A stretch of DNA of 64,000 nucleotides, taken from positions 1 to 64,000 of the forward strand of contig CAJTQI010000009.1 in the NCBI GenBank assembly GCA_910578645.1. The letters run 5' to 3'. The position numbers and the translations under genes are program-made. The notes beneath the pieces are model-generated. The model was not told where the DNA came from. It made no database searches and was given only the letters and a program-made list of their open reading frames with translations. The DNA comes from an uncultured Lachnospiraceae bacterium. Its GTDB lineage: Bacteria > Bacillota > Clostridia > Lachnospirales > Lachnospiraceae. Positions 1 through 8,659 of the stretch are shown here, piece after piece (position 1 is the first letter of the stretch; the number at the start of each line of letters is the position of its first letter).

Positions 1-8
1 TGGGGATT

Positions 9-152
9 AGGTTGAAAAATCATGCTGATGCACTGATTTTTCAATCGGCAATTTGAGTCAGAGCCTCAAATGTGCGCCAATCGCAGATGAGAAACCGCCT
101 TCGCGAATTTCTCATCGCGTGTCATCGCAGTAAACTGCTCTGACATGGAGGA
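9..152 (+). repeat. Structured leader, divergent copy of the dispersed leader repeat
   Basis: The stretch before the first gene is almost entirely self-complementary. A perfect 10-bp hairpin (12-21 with 35-44, TTGAAAAATC/GATTTTTCAA) is followed by an outer stem (57-64 with 137-144, GTCAGAGC/GCTCTGAC). That stem encloses a 9-bp hairpin (86-94 with 108-116). The outer stem ends two bases before GGAGG. This is the same architecture as the better-conserved copies at 161-286, 43883 and 48461, although the primary sequence differs. A 19-codon reading frame starts at GTG 158 and stops at 215; I see no support for it as a gene. Confidence 0.5.
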
Positions 153-160
153 TTAGTGTG

Positions 161-286
161 AGAAATCTATATGCGGAAGATTTTTCACAGGCGAGATTTG
201 TGTCTGCGCTTGTTTAACATAAACTCGTTACATGCGCTGTCTCAACAAAAGTTGAGACAAAAACATGCGCAGAAATGGAGATTACC
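161..286 (+). repeat. Dispersed leader repeat, copy 1 (upstream of LysM gene)
   Basis: Contains the family core GCGAGATTTGTGTCTGCGC, an AAACTCG segment, and a 9-bp hairpin at 238-246/251-259 (TGTCTCAAC/GTTGAGACA). The outer stem is TCTGCGC (203-209) with GCGCAGA (267-273), directly followed by AATGGAG. Same organisation as copies at 12631, 43883, 48461 and 61283. Confidence 0.75.
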
Positions 287-343
287 ATGCAAGATATCAG
301 GAGGATGGGGAGTGCGGGAAGAAAACAGAAACAATGTGTATGA
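287..343 (+). CDS. Possible 18-codon overlapping upstream ORF
   Basis: The ATG that sits where the other leader repeats place their gene start (GGAGATTACCATG) opens an 18-codon frame that stops at TGA 341-343. It overlaps the start of the LysM gene in another frame. It may be a leader peptide, a translational coupler, or the original start of the LysM gene now separated by a frameshift. No homolog is recognised and coding status is uncertain. Confidence 0.25.
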   Translation: MQDIRRMGSAGRKQKQCV

Positions 344-1865
344 TTATATTATCGAGGAATTGCTTGCAAAGAGAGAGCCTTTGACGGTGGTTATGGATGG
401 TGTGAAGATGTTTACGGCGATGGCCGGGGCAGCGTCAATCTGGCTGTGGACGATGTCGGTGGGAGACGGCGATATTGAGAAAGCAGATACTTTGTCGAAA
501 GAAAGTACATATGGGCAGGCGTACTCGGAAGATTTGTCCGGGGTGGATTTCCTGATAGAGAATATGTCTAGCGGACAAGGCAGGCAGGGGAAGGATGGGA
601 CGAAAGAATCGCTAGATATAGAGATTATTGATGAATTTCCACCGGAGAGTGAGTTGGAACTTGCCGTCGTAGAAGAACAGCGCAGGGCGCCAGAAGAGGA
701 GGAAGGTGTCTTTGTGAAGATGACCAATCTGGTGGATACGGGTTCGGACAGTGTTTATCTATGTAGGGATGATGGAAGCGTGCGTGAGGAGGAGGGGATT
801 TCCATTCATCTTAACACCGCCAGGTTTTTCGTGCCCGACGGCGGTTCAAGGTGCTTTGGCGTGCCGAATTTTTATACGGAGCTTTTCGGGGAAGGGGAAC
901 GGGAGATAAGGCAGGAACTGGATAATATTGATTTAATCGGTGATGACTGTGCAGATTTTAACGAGGGCATCGACGTCACAAGGAAGCTTGTGGACGGAGG
1001 TTATCTGAATGACGAGATTGCCAGGGTGCTTGGTCGCTTTCCCCAGATAGAGCCGTTTGAAAGGAAATATACGCTTCGCCTTGTGAATGCAGGGAGCACC
1101 CTCAGGAAGGAGGACCGGACCAGTTGGTGGGACGTAGATTACGCTTTGTATACGGAGGCGGATAACGGGGAAGAGATTATGCTTGTCTATATTGACATCA
1201 CCAGGGTAACCCTTGTACAAGGTGAAGTGTGGGACTGGGACGATGCACATTACCGGATTGATGCGGCGGTGGAGAATCTCTGGAGGCTTATGGAAGAGCC
1301 TGTGAAGGATAAAGGGGAAGTCTGGATTCAGCAAATCAGAGGAGATTCTTTTGCGAAAGAAGCGGCGGTCAGGCGTTTCGTGGAGGAACAGGGAGCGGCA
1401 CTGGTGGTGCCACGGGGTGCAGATACGGCGGTAGATTGGGACTGCCGCAGGCAGGAGGCGTATTATTATGATTTCCTTGTGTGGCAGGGAGAGACGGCGG
1501 ACTATGAAGTAACGCTTGCAGTTCCGTTGATGGAAAAGCCGGATGAGGGGTATTACCTGGCGTCACGCATACGCAAGGAGGCGGAAGACAAGTCGGCCTG
1601 TTGTCTTGTTCTGTCCGGTATGATGCAGACGTTTCAGGGTGTGCCATACCTGCATGTGGTCAAAGAAGGAGAATCGCTTTCAAAGATTGCAGAGCGGTAT
1701 GCGGGGACGCAGAGTTTGTATCCACGGATGACTCTTTATGATGAAACAAGCGGTGAGACGGAAGCTTTTGATAACCCGGATGTGGTATACCCAGGGCAGA
1801 AGGTGACGGTGCCTTCTATGAAAGCGTATGACGGAAGGAAATGCGGGGCGGAAAACTTAGATTGA
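312..1865 (+). CDS. Membrane-anchored protein with C-terminal LysM domain
   Basis: A protein of about 517 residues of unknown specific function. GTG 312 is chosen because AGGAGG lies at 299-304 with a 7-base gap; a more upstream in-frame ATG at 171 lies inside the leader repeat and has no ribosome site. Near the N-terminus is one hydrophobic stretch (MFTAMAGAASIWLW) consistent with a membrane anchor, followed by an acidic region. The last ~60 residues (HVVKEGESLSKIAERYAG through VVYPGQKVTVPS) form a LysM module, a peptidoglycan-binding fold. The middle ~350 residues match no family I recognise. A role at the cell wall is inferred from LysM plus the anchor. Confidence 0.7.
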   Translation: MREENRNNVYDYIIEELLAKREPLTVVMDGVKMFTAMAGAASIWLWTMSVGDGDIEKADTLSKESTYGQAYSEDLSGVDFLIENMSSGQGRQGKDGTKESLDIEIIDEFPPESELELAVVEEQRRAPEEEEGVFVKMTNLVDTGSDSVYLCRDDGSVREEEGISIHLNTARFFVPDGGSRCFGVPNFYTELFGEGEREIRQELDNIDLIGDDCADFNEGIDVTRKLVDGGYLNDEIARVLGRFPQIEPFERKYTLRLVNAGSTLRKEDRTSWWDVDYALYTEADNGEEIMLVYIDITRVTLVQGEVWDWDDAHYRIDAAVENLWRLMEEPVKDKGEVWIQQIRGDSFAKEAAVRRFVEEQGAALVVPRGADTAVDWDCRRQEAYYYDFLVWQGETADYEVTLAVPLMEKPDEGYYLASRIRKEAEDKSACCLVLSGMMQTFQGVPYLHVVKEGESLSKIAERYAGTQSLYPRMTLYDETSGETEAFDNPDVVYPGQKVTVPSMKAYDGRKCGAENLD

Positions 1866-1890
1866 AATATGAAGGAATGTTTGGCATAAT
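1862..1890 (+). promoter_or_regulatory. Probable sigma-A promoter of purL
   Basis: TTGAAA (1862-1867), a 17-base spacer and CATAAT (1885-1890), overlapping the stop codon of the LysM gene and 71 bases before purL. Two mismatches to consensus. Confidence 0.45.
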
Positions 1891-1961
1891 AAGAAAAGAT
1901 GAAGTTATCTTTCAGGTAATAGCGCAATACGCAGCCTAAGAGTAAATAAGGAGAAAACAGC

Positions 1962-4900
1962 ATGGGAAATGTGAAGCGGATTTATGTAGAGAAGAAGGAG
2001 CCCTTTGCGGTGAAGGCGAGGGAGCTTAGGGAGGAGATTGACAGTTATCTCGGGATTAGCGGGGTAAGGGAAGTTCGGGTATTAATCCGCTATGATGTGG
2101 AGAATCTGTCGGAGGAGGTTTTTGAGAAAGCGTGCAAGACTGTTTTTTCGGAGCCGCCGGTAGATATTTTATATAAGGAGACGATTGAGGTCTTGGAGGA
2201 CGGAAGAGTGTTCAGCGTGGAGTATCTTCCGGGGCAGTTTGACCAGAGGGCGGATTCTGCGGTGCAGTGTGTTAAATTTCTGAAGGAGGACGAGGAGCCG
2301 CTTATCAAAACGGCGGTCACTTATTTAATAACGGGCGATATTTCCGACGGGGAATTTGAAAAAATTAAGGCATACTGTATCAATCCGGTGGATTCCAGGG
2401 AGACTGATATGGTCAAACCTGACACGCTTGTCACAAATTATGATGAGCCTGCCGATGTGGTGGTTTTTGACGGATTTGCATCTATGCCGGAGAAGGAGCT
2501 TAGAAAGCTCTATGATTCTCTGGGGCTTGCCATGACGTTCAAAGACTTCTTACATATTCAAAATTACTACCGGGATGAAGAAGACAGGGAGCCTACCATG
2601 ACGGAAATCCGGGTACTTGACACGTATTGGTCGGACCACTGCCGCCATACCACTTTTTCTACGGAGTTAAAAGAGGTGTCTTTTGCGGAGGGCTTCTATA
2701 AGGAACCGATTGAAAAGACTTATGAGAATTATCTGGCTGTCAGAGAGGAGGTTTTTGCCGGCAGGCAGGACAAGTTTGTCTGTCTGATGGATTTGGCGTT
2801 GATGGCGATGCGCAAATTAAAGAAAGACGGGAAGCTTGACGACATGGAGCAGTCGGATGAGATTAATGCCTGTTCCGTAGTCGTTCCGGTGGAGATGGAT
2901 TACGACGGCGAAAAGGTGACGGAAGAATGGTTGGTCTTTTTCAAGAATGAGACGCACAACCATCCCACGGAAATCGAGCCTTTCGGCGGCGCGGCCACCT
3001 GTCTTGGCGGTGCAATCCGTGACCCGCTGTCAGGGCGCGGCTACGTGTACCAGGCCATGCGTGTGACGGGTGCGGCTGACCCTACGGTGCCGGTGGCAGA
3101 TACCTTGAAAGGGAAGCTGCCTCAGAAGAAACTGGTGCGGGGTGCGGCAAGCGGTTATTCTTCCTACGGCAACCAGATTGGGCTTGCCACCGGTCTTGTG
3201 AAGGAAATTTATCATCCTGACTATGTGGCGAAGCGGATGGAAATCGGCGCGGTTATGGGTGCGGCGCCGCGCAGGAATGTCATCAGGGAGACTTCCGACC
3301 CGGGCGATATTATCATTCTTTTGGGCGGAAGGACAGGGCGCGACGGCTGTGGCGGCGCCACGGGCTCATCCAAGGTGCATACGGAAAGTTCCATCGAAAC
3401 TTGCGGCGCCGAGGTGCAAAAAGGCAATGCCCCTACGGAACGCAAGATTCAGAGATTATTCCGCCGGGAGGAGGTCAGCAGGCTCATCAAGAAGTGTAAT
3501 GATTTCGGTGCGGGCGGCGTGTCTGTAGCCATCGGTGAACTGGCCGACGGGCTTACGGTGGAGCTTGACAAGGTTCCCAAGAAGTATGCGGGTCTTGACG
3601 GCACGGAACTGGCAATCTCTGAGTCCCAGGAGAGAATGGCGGTGGTAGTTGCGTCAGGAGACGTGGATGCTTTCCTTGGCTATGCCGCGGAAGAAAACCT
3701 GGAGGCGGTGGAAGTCGCTGTGGTGACAAAGGAACCCAGGCTTGTGCTGAAATGGCGTGGCAAAGAAATCGTTAATATTTCCAGGGCATTCCTTGATACC
3801 AACGGCGCCCATCAGGAGACTGCAGTGGCGGTGGATATGCCCAAGAAAGAGGAGAATTATCTGGAAAAGATTGCAACGCCTGCAGTGGCGCAGGCGCTGG
3901 AACACAAGGATGTGAAGAAGGCATGGCTTGCCCTTTTAAATGACTTGAACGTATGTTCCCAGAAAGGGCTGGTGGAGATGTTCGACGCTTCCATCGGTGC
4001 AGGCAGCGTATATATGCCTTACGGTGGGAAATACCAGTTGACAGAGACACAGGCGATGGTTGCCAAGCTGCCTGTCTTAAAAGGGAAAACGGATACCGTG
4101 ACGATGATGAGTTACGGGTTCGACCCGTATCTGTCCAGTTGGAGCCCCTACCACGGCGCAATCTATGCGGTGACGGAGTCTATGGCGAAGATTGTGGCGA
4201 ATGGCGGGGATTATAAGACCATCCGTTTTACCTTCCAGGAATATTTCAGGAGAATGAGTGAGGATGCCAGGAGATGGAGCCAGCCTTTTGCGGCGCTTCT
4301 TGGCGCCTATGACGCGCAGATGGGTTACGGCCTGCCTTCCATCGGCGGTAAGGATTCCATGTCCGGCACGTTCAATGAGATTGATGTGCCGCCCACCCTT
4401 GTGTCCTTTGCGGTGGACATCGGTAAACAGCACAGTATTGTCACGCCGGAACTGAAACAGGCGGGCAATAAACTGGTGCGCTTCCATATTGCCAGGGATA
4501 AATACGGACTTCCGGTTTATAAGGATGTCATGAAAGTGTATGACACAATATTGACATTAATGTCAGAAAAGAAGGTTGTGGCTGCTTATGCACTGGATGC
4601 TAAAGGCGTGGCGGCGGCTGCCAGCAAGATGGCCTTTGGAAATAAATTTGGTGTGACAGTGGAAGAAGGACTTGCGCCAGAGCAGCTTTTTGACAATGGC
4701 TTAGGTGAAATTTTGGCAGAAATGCCCGCCGCAGCGGCAAAAGAACTTGCTTCGGGAGTAACATGTACGGATATGCGTGGCGCTGCGGACGAAAAAGCAG
4801 ACGTGTTGGAGGGTGGCCTTAACTATACGGTAATCGGTACAGTGACCGAACATCCTTCGTTCGTTTATGGTGATGTGGTTATTTCCGTGGAGGAGGCGCT

Positions 4901-5819
4901 GCAGGCATGGACTGGCAAGCTGGATAAAGTATTTCCCTACACGGTGGGCAAGGATAAGAGCGAAGTGGCGTCGGGGCTGTACGAGGCGAAAGAACTCTAT
5001 GTATGCAAGCATAAAGTGGCGAAGCCTACCGTCTTTATTCCTGTGTTCCCGGGGACAAACTGCGAGTACGACAGCGCCGCGGCATTTGAGCGAGCGGGCG
5101 CAGATGTGGTCACGAGGGTATTTAAGAACCTGACGGCGGAAGATATCAGGGGGAGTGTGGACGTATTTGAACAGGCAATCGGACAGGCGCAGATTATCAT
5201 GTTCCCCGGCGGATTTTCCGCGGGCGATGAACCGGACGGCTCTGCGAAGTTTTTTGCCACCGCTTTTCAGAATGAGAAGATAAAAGAGGCGGTGAGCAGG
5301 CTGCTAAATGAAAGAGACGGACTGGCGCTGGGGATTTGCAACGGTTTCCAGGCGCTCATTAAGTTAGGATTGGTGCCGTACGGTGAGATAGTGGGGCAGA
5401 AGGAAGACTCTCCCACATTGACTTTCAATACGGTTAACCGTCATATTTCTAAGATGGTCTGTCTTAAAGTGGTATCCAACAAGTCCCCATGGCTGCAGGG
5501 AGCGGTATTGGGAAATACTTATGTAAACCCAGCATCCCACGGCGAAGGACGTTTTGTGGCACCCAAGGAATGGATTGACAAACTTTTTGCCAATGGCCAG
5601 GTGGCTACCCAGTATGCGGATATCGACGGTAAGGTGTCCATGGATGAGGAGTGGAATATCAACGGTTCCTATGCTTCCATCGAGGGTATTACGTCTCCTG
5701 ACGGACGTGTGTTTGGTAAGATGGCACATTCCGAGAGAAGAGGGGACGGCGTGGCAGTCAATATTTACGGCGAACAGGATATGAAGATTTTCGAGTCGGG
5801 TGTGGCATATTTTAAATAA
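1962..5819 (+). CDS. purL: Phosphoribosylformylglycinamidine synthase, fused long form
   Basis: Catalyses ATP- and glutamine-dependent conversion of FGAR to FGAM in de novo purine synthesis, in the cytoplasm. At 1285 residues it is the single-chain form in which synthetase and glutaminase are fused, unlike the PurS/PurQ/PurL complex of Bacillus. The nucleotide-binding region shows FKNETHNHPTEIEPFGGAA near residue 330. The C-terminal glutaminase starts at about residue 1030 (PVFPGTNCEYDS) and carries the nucleophile in GICNGFQ (Cys1126) and the His/Glu pair in ASHGEGRF. ATG 1962 follows AAGGAG. It stands alone with its own promoter and terminator; purC lies 25 kb away on the other strand, so the purine genes are scattered. 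Confidence 0.96.
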   Translation: MGNVKRIYVEKKEPFAVKARELREEIDSYLGISGVREVRVLIRYDVENLSEEVFEKACKTVFSEPPVDILYKETIEVLEDGRVFSVEYLPGQFDQRADSAVQCVKFLKEDEEPLIKTAVTYLITGDISDGEFEKIKAYCINPVDSRETDMVKPDTLVTNYDEPADVVVFDGFASMPEKELRKLYDSLGLAMTFKDFLHIQNYYRDEEDREPTMTEIRVLDTYWSDHCRHTTFSTELKEVSFAEGFYKEPIEKTYENYLAVREEVFAGRQDKFVCLMDLALMAMRKLKKDGKLDDMEQSDEINACSVVVPVEMDYDGEKVTEEWLVFFKNETHNHPTEIEPFGGAATCLGGAIRDPLSGRGYVYQAMRVTGAADPTVPVADTLKGKLPQKKLVRGAASGYSSYGNQIGLATGLVKEIYHPDYVAKRMEIGAVMGAAPRRNVIRETSDPGDIIILLGGRTGRDGCGGATGSSKVHTESSIETCGAEVQKGNAPTERKIQRLFRREEVSRLIKKCNDFGAGGVSVAIGELADGLTVELDKVPKKYAGLDGTELAISESQERMAVVVASGDVDAFLGYAAEENLEAVEVAVVTKEPRLVLKWRGKEIVNISRAFLDTNGAHQETAVAVDMPKKEENYLEKIATPAVAQALEHKDVKKAWLALLNDLNVCSQKGLVEMFDASIGAGSVYMPYGGKYQLTETQAMVAKLPVLKGKTDTVTMMSYGFDPYLSSWSPYHGAIYAVTESMAKIVANGGDYKTIRFTFQEYFRRMSEDARRWSQPFAALLGAYDAQMGYGLPSIGGKDSMSGTFNEIDVPPTLVSFAVDIGKQHSIVTPELKQAGNKLVRFHIARDKYGLPVYKDVMKVYDTILTLMSEKKVVAAYALDAKGVAAAASKMAFGNKFGVTVEEGLAPEQLFDNGLGEILAEMPAAAAKELASGVTCTDMRGAADEKADVLEGGLNYTVIGTVTEHPSFVYGDVVISVEEALQAWTGKLDKVFPYTVGKDKSEVASGLYEAKELYVCKHKVAKPTVFIPVFPGTNCEYDSAAAFERAGADVVTRVFKNLTAEDIRGSVDVFEQAIGQAQIIMFPGGFSAGDEPDGSAKFFATAFQNEKIKEAVSRLLNERDGLALGICNGFQALIKLGLVPYGEIVGQKEDSPTLTFNTVNRHISKMVCLKVVSNKSPWLQGAVLGNTYVNPASHGEGRFVAPKEWIDKLFANGQVATQYADIDGKVSMDEEWNINGSYASIEGITSPDGRVFGKMAHSERRGDGVAVNIYGEQDMKIFESGVAYFK

Positions 5820-5826
5820 TGCAGAT

Positions 5827-5870
5827 AAAAAGACCTCATGGCAGGGGGAATCCCTTGCAGGAGGTCTTTT
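5827..5870 (+). terminator. Rho-independent terminator after purL
   Basis: Stem AAAAGACCTC/GAGGTCTTTT closes a loop that contains a smaller GGGGGAATCCCTT hairpin. The 3' arm ends in four T. The A-rich 5' side may allow bidirectional use. Confidence 0.75.
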
Positions 5871-5948
5871 CATTAAACAGGTGCAAACAGGCTGTCAGAT
5901 GCCGCGCGGGAGGTTATTTTTCGCATCGCAAGGATTGTGGTATTTGAT

Positions 5949-5977
5949 TTGACGATGCACGTAAATTACAGTACAAT
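5949..5977 (+). promoter_or_regulatory. Sigma-A-type promoter
   Basis: TTGACG (5949-5954), 17-base spacer, TACAAT (5972-5977), 88 bases before the ATG of the zinc-ribbon protein. Confidence 0.6.
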
Positions 5978-6064
5978 GGGTGTGATAAACGGTTACCGGA
6001 TACGGAGCGGAGAGTGCCGGTAAGTGAGAACATAAGTATCGTACAGGACAGATGGAGAAAAGAT

Positions 6065-7321
6065 ATGGGAGTATCCGAGGAAACCAAAGAAAAAAGTGAA
6101 GCAAATGAACCAAAAAGGATTGGGACGGCCAGCGAGACAAAGACAAGAGGCGATTCCATACATCAGGCGTATCGTTTCGCAGAGGACGTCAAGTTGAAGG
6201 AATGTAAATATTGCTGTGTCATGATACCGAAGAAGGCGAAAATCTGCCCAAACTGTAAGATGAGCCTCAAAAGCCATTGGTTTTTAAAATCCGTGGCGGC
6301 CGTTCTGGCAGTTGTCGTTATTGGATTGGGAAGCTATTGCCTGTCTGCCTATTGGGGATTGGCCGACGGTTCGGCAATATCCGGCTGGATGGCGCAGAGT
6401 ACGGTGCTATCTCCTGCTGTGGCAGGGCCGGATATATCGGGCACAAACGCCGATATGATGCTTGTGGAGGCGGCGGAAACGGGTAAGGAGCAGGCCGGGA
6501 CGGAGAAAGAGAAAATCTCGGTTTCTCCGGTGACAGCAGGCGCGCAGACATCCGGGGATGATGTAGGCTCCGGCAAAGCTGACACAGCAGTTGGGAAAGG
6601 ACAGGAGACGTCCGGAATAAGCGCTGCGCCGGGTGAAAAGAAGCAGGAGGCAACCGGGGAAGGCGTGACGGCGGAGGGAGAGAAGCAGGAAATAATAAGG
6701 GAAGACAGTGCGCCGGGCAGCAAGAAACAGGAGGCGTCTAAGGGAAACGGTACGTCAGACAAAGAAAGGCAGGAAGATTCTAAGGAAAGCGCGGCGGAGG
6801 GATTAAAGAAGCAGGATACATCTAAGGCAGGAAATACCGACACGGCCAGGGTAACAGGAAGTACTGCGGACGACGAACTTGCGCAGGATATCAATGATGA
6901 GGCAGAGGGCATGGAAACGGGAGAAGATGTCCGGGAAGACGAAGAGAATCCTGCCAAGACAGATGCGGACAAGGCGGCTTTTTGCGAAAAGTGTGTCCAG
7001 GCTGATTACAGGTCGCTTCTCAGGCAACAGGAAGATTATCTGGGCGAGGCGGTCGTGGTGGAGGCACAAGTTATCCGGCAAGTGGAAGGGGGTCTCTTTG
7101 ACGAGCATATTTATTATCTGTGCATGGTGCAAGAAAAGGATGGTTTTGAGAGATACTATATTATCAGGGACGACAGGGAAACAGAAGAGATATTGATTCT
7201 GGAGGGTGACAGGCTTGTCATCTATGGCAAATTATTTGGGGATTGCAAGATTCCTGCGGCGTTGGTTGAGAGCCAGCCGGTTGTACCCGCCATCTCCATG
7301 CTGTATAGCGATTTGAAATGA
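6065..7321 (+). CDS. Zinc-ribbon, single-pass membrane protein with acidic repeats
   Basis: A 418-residue protein of unknown role. ATG 6065 is preferred over the upstream in-frame ATG 6014 because GGAGA precedes it at the right distance and the promoter -10 ends at 5977. Residues ~40-65 form a zinc ribbon (CKYC and CPNC pairs). A transmembrane helix follows (SVAAVLAVVVIGLGSYCL). A long low-complexity linker then holds about five degenerate 13-15 residue repeats with a KKQE-like core. The C-terminal ~100 residues look like a compact beta-rich, OB-like domain (EAVVVEAQVIRQVEG, EGDRLVIYGKL); that fold is inference. Topology suggests a cytoplasmic zinc ribbon and an exported C-terminus. Confidence 0.65.
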   Translation: MGVSEETKEKSEANEPKRIGTASETKTRGDSIHQAYRFAEDVKLKECKYCCVMIPKKAKICPNCKMSLKSHWFLKSVAAVLAVVVIGLGSYCLSAYWGLADGSAISGWMAQSTVLSPAVAGPDISGTNADMMLVEAAETGKEQAGTEKEKISVSPVTAGAQTSGDDVGSGKADTAVGKGQETSGISAAPGEKKQEATGEGVTAEGEKQEIIREDSAPGSKKQEASKGNGTSDKERQEDSKESAAEGLKKQDTSKAGNTDTARVTGSTADDELAQDINDEAEGMETGEDVREDEENPAKTDADKAAFCEKCVQADYRSLLRQQEDYLGEAVVVEAQVIRQVEGGLFDEHIYYLCMVQEKDGFERYYIIRDDRETEEILILEGDRLVIYGKLFGDCKIPAALVESQPVVPAISMLYSDLK

Positions 7322-7357
7322 GAGCAGAGAAAAAGCGGGAGGGCATCTTTTTTCTAA

Positions 7358-7386
7358 TTGAAGGAAGTAAACTCCTATGCTATAAT
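7358..7386 (+). promoter_or_regulatory. Promoter of carAB
   Basis: TTGAAG (7358-7363), 17-base spacer, TATAAT (7381-7386), 47 bases before carA. The leader is too short for a PyrR-type attenuator and none is visible. Confidence 0.6.
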
Positions 7387-7432
7387 AAAACGATTATGCG
7401 AAAGATTATTTTGAGAGGAAACGGGTGACGGA

Positions 7433-8614
7433 ATGAAGGCGTTCTTAATTTTGGAAGACGGGACTATTTTTGAGGGAACGCACATCGGTGCGCAAAAAGA
7501 GATTATCAGCGAAATTGTATTTAATACTTCCATGGCGGGGTATCTGGAAGTGTTGACGGACCCATCCTATGCGGGACAGGCAGTCTGTATGACATATCCG
7601 TTAATCGGAAACTATGGCATCTGCAGGGAAGACATGGAATCTGGCAAACCCTGGCCGGACGCATTGATTGTCCGGGAACTGAGCCGTATTCCGAGCAATT
7701 TCAGATGTGACATGACGATACAGCAGTTTCTGGAAGAGAACGGCGTACCGGGTATAGCGGGGATTGACACGCGGGCGCTTACGAAGATTCTTCGGGAAAA
7801 AGGTACGATGAACGGTATGATTACTACCGATGAGAGTTTCAAGATGGAGGAAGTCATTCCGAAATTGAAAGCATACACCACCGGCAAGGTGGTGGAGATT
7901 GTCACCTGTAAAGAAAAATATACGCTGACAGGGGCTAAGGAATTGTCGGACAACGGGCCGGTATCGGGCAGTTCCTGGTTTAAGAAAGAAGAGTATGAGA
8001 ACGGTATCCGGGAGAAAAAACCGAGCATGGTACGGGCTTTGACAGGGAAGGGCCTGAAAGTCGCACTGCTTGATTTGGGTGCAAAGGATAATATCGCGAA
8101 ATCCCTTGCGGCAAGAGGATGCGATGTGACGGTTTATCCGGCGGGCACAAAAGCTCAGGAGATTATTGATGCAAAACCTGACGGGATTATGCTCAGCAAC
8201 GGGCCGGGCGACCCGAAGGAGTGTACGGAAGTGATTGCCGAAATTAAGAAACTGTACGATTCAGATATCACTATCTTTGCAATCTGCCTGGGACACCAGT
8301 TGATGGCCCTTGCCACAGGTGCGGATACGTTTAAGATGAAATATGGACACAGAGGCGGCAACCATCCGGTTAAGGATTTGGAGACGGGCAGAGTTTATAT
8401 TTCTTCCCAGAATCATGGCTATGTGGTGGATATGGACAAGTTGGACCCGCAGGTGGCGGTTCCTGCTTTTATCAATGTCAATGACGGGACAAACGAAGGG
8501 CTGTCCTACACGGGCAAGAATATCTTTACCGTACAGTTCCACCCAGAGGCTTGTCCGGGTCCCCAGGATTCAGGGGATTTGTTCGAGCGCTTTATTAATA
8601 TGATGGGAAAATAA
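7433..8614 (+). CDS. carA: Carbamoyl-phosphate synthase small (glutaminase) subunit
   Basis: Hydrolyses glutamine and channels ammonia to CarB for carbamoyl phosphate, the precursor of pyrimidines and arginine. The N-terminal CPSase small-chain domain (MKAFLILEDGTIFEG, FNTSMAGYLEVLTDPSY) is followed by a class I glutamine amidotransferase domain. Its nucleophile is in AICLGHQLMA (Cys285) and its catalytic His in FTVQFHPEACPGP. At 393 residues it is slightly longer than average because of an insertion before the amidotransferase domain. carB follows after 45 bases, so the two are surely one operon. Confidence 0.96.
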   Translation: MKAFLILEDGTIFEGTHIGAQKEIISEIVFNTSMAGYLEVLTDPSYAGQAVCMTYPLIGNYGICREDMESGKPWPDALIVRELSRIPSNFRCDMTIQQFLEENGVPGIAGIDTRALTKILREKGTMNGMITTDESFKMEEVIPKLKAYTTGKVVEIVTCKEKYTLTGAKELSDNGPVSGSSWFKKEEYENGIREKKPSMVRALTGKGLKVALLDLGAKDNIAKSLAARGCDVTVYPAGTKAQEIIDAKPDGIMLSNGPGDPKECTEVIAEIKKLYDSDITIFAICLGHQLMALATGADTFKMKYGHRGGNHPVKDLETGRVYISSQNHGYVVDMDKLDPQVAVPAFINVNDGTNEGLSYTGKNIFTVQFHPEACPGPQDSGDLFERFINMMGK

Positions 8615-8659
8615 AGGAAGGCAGAAGAAGAAACAAGAAATTCATAATGGAGGAGAAAG

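Noticed and set aside
6349..6972. Serine-rich minus-strand frame of 207 codons
   Set aside because: Mirror of the repetitive charged linker of the zinc-ribbon protein; composition is explained by that repeat.
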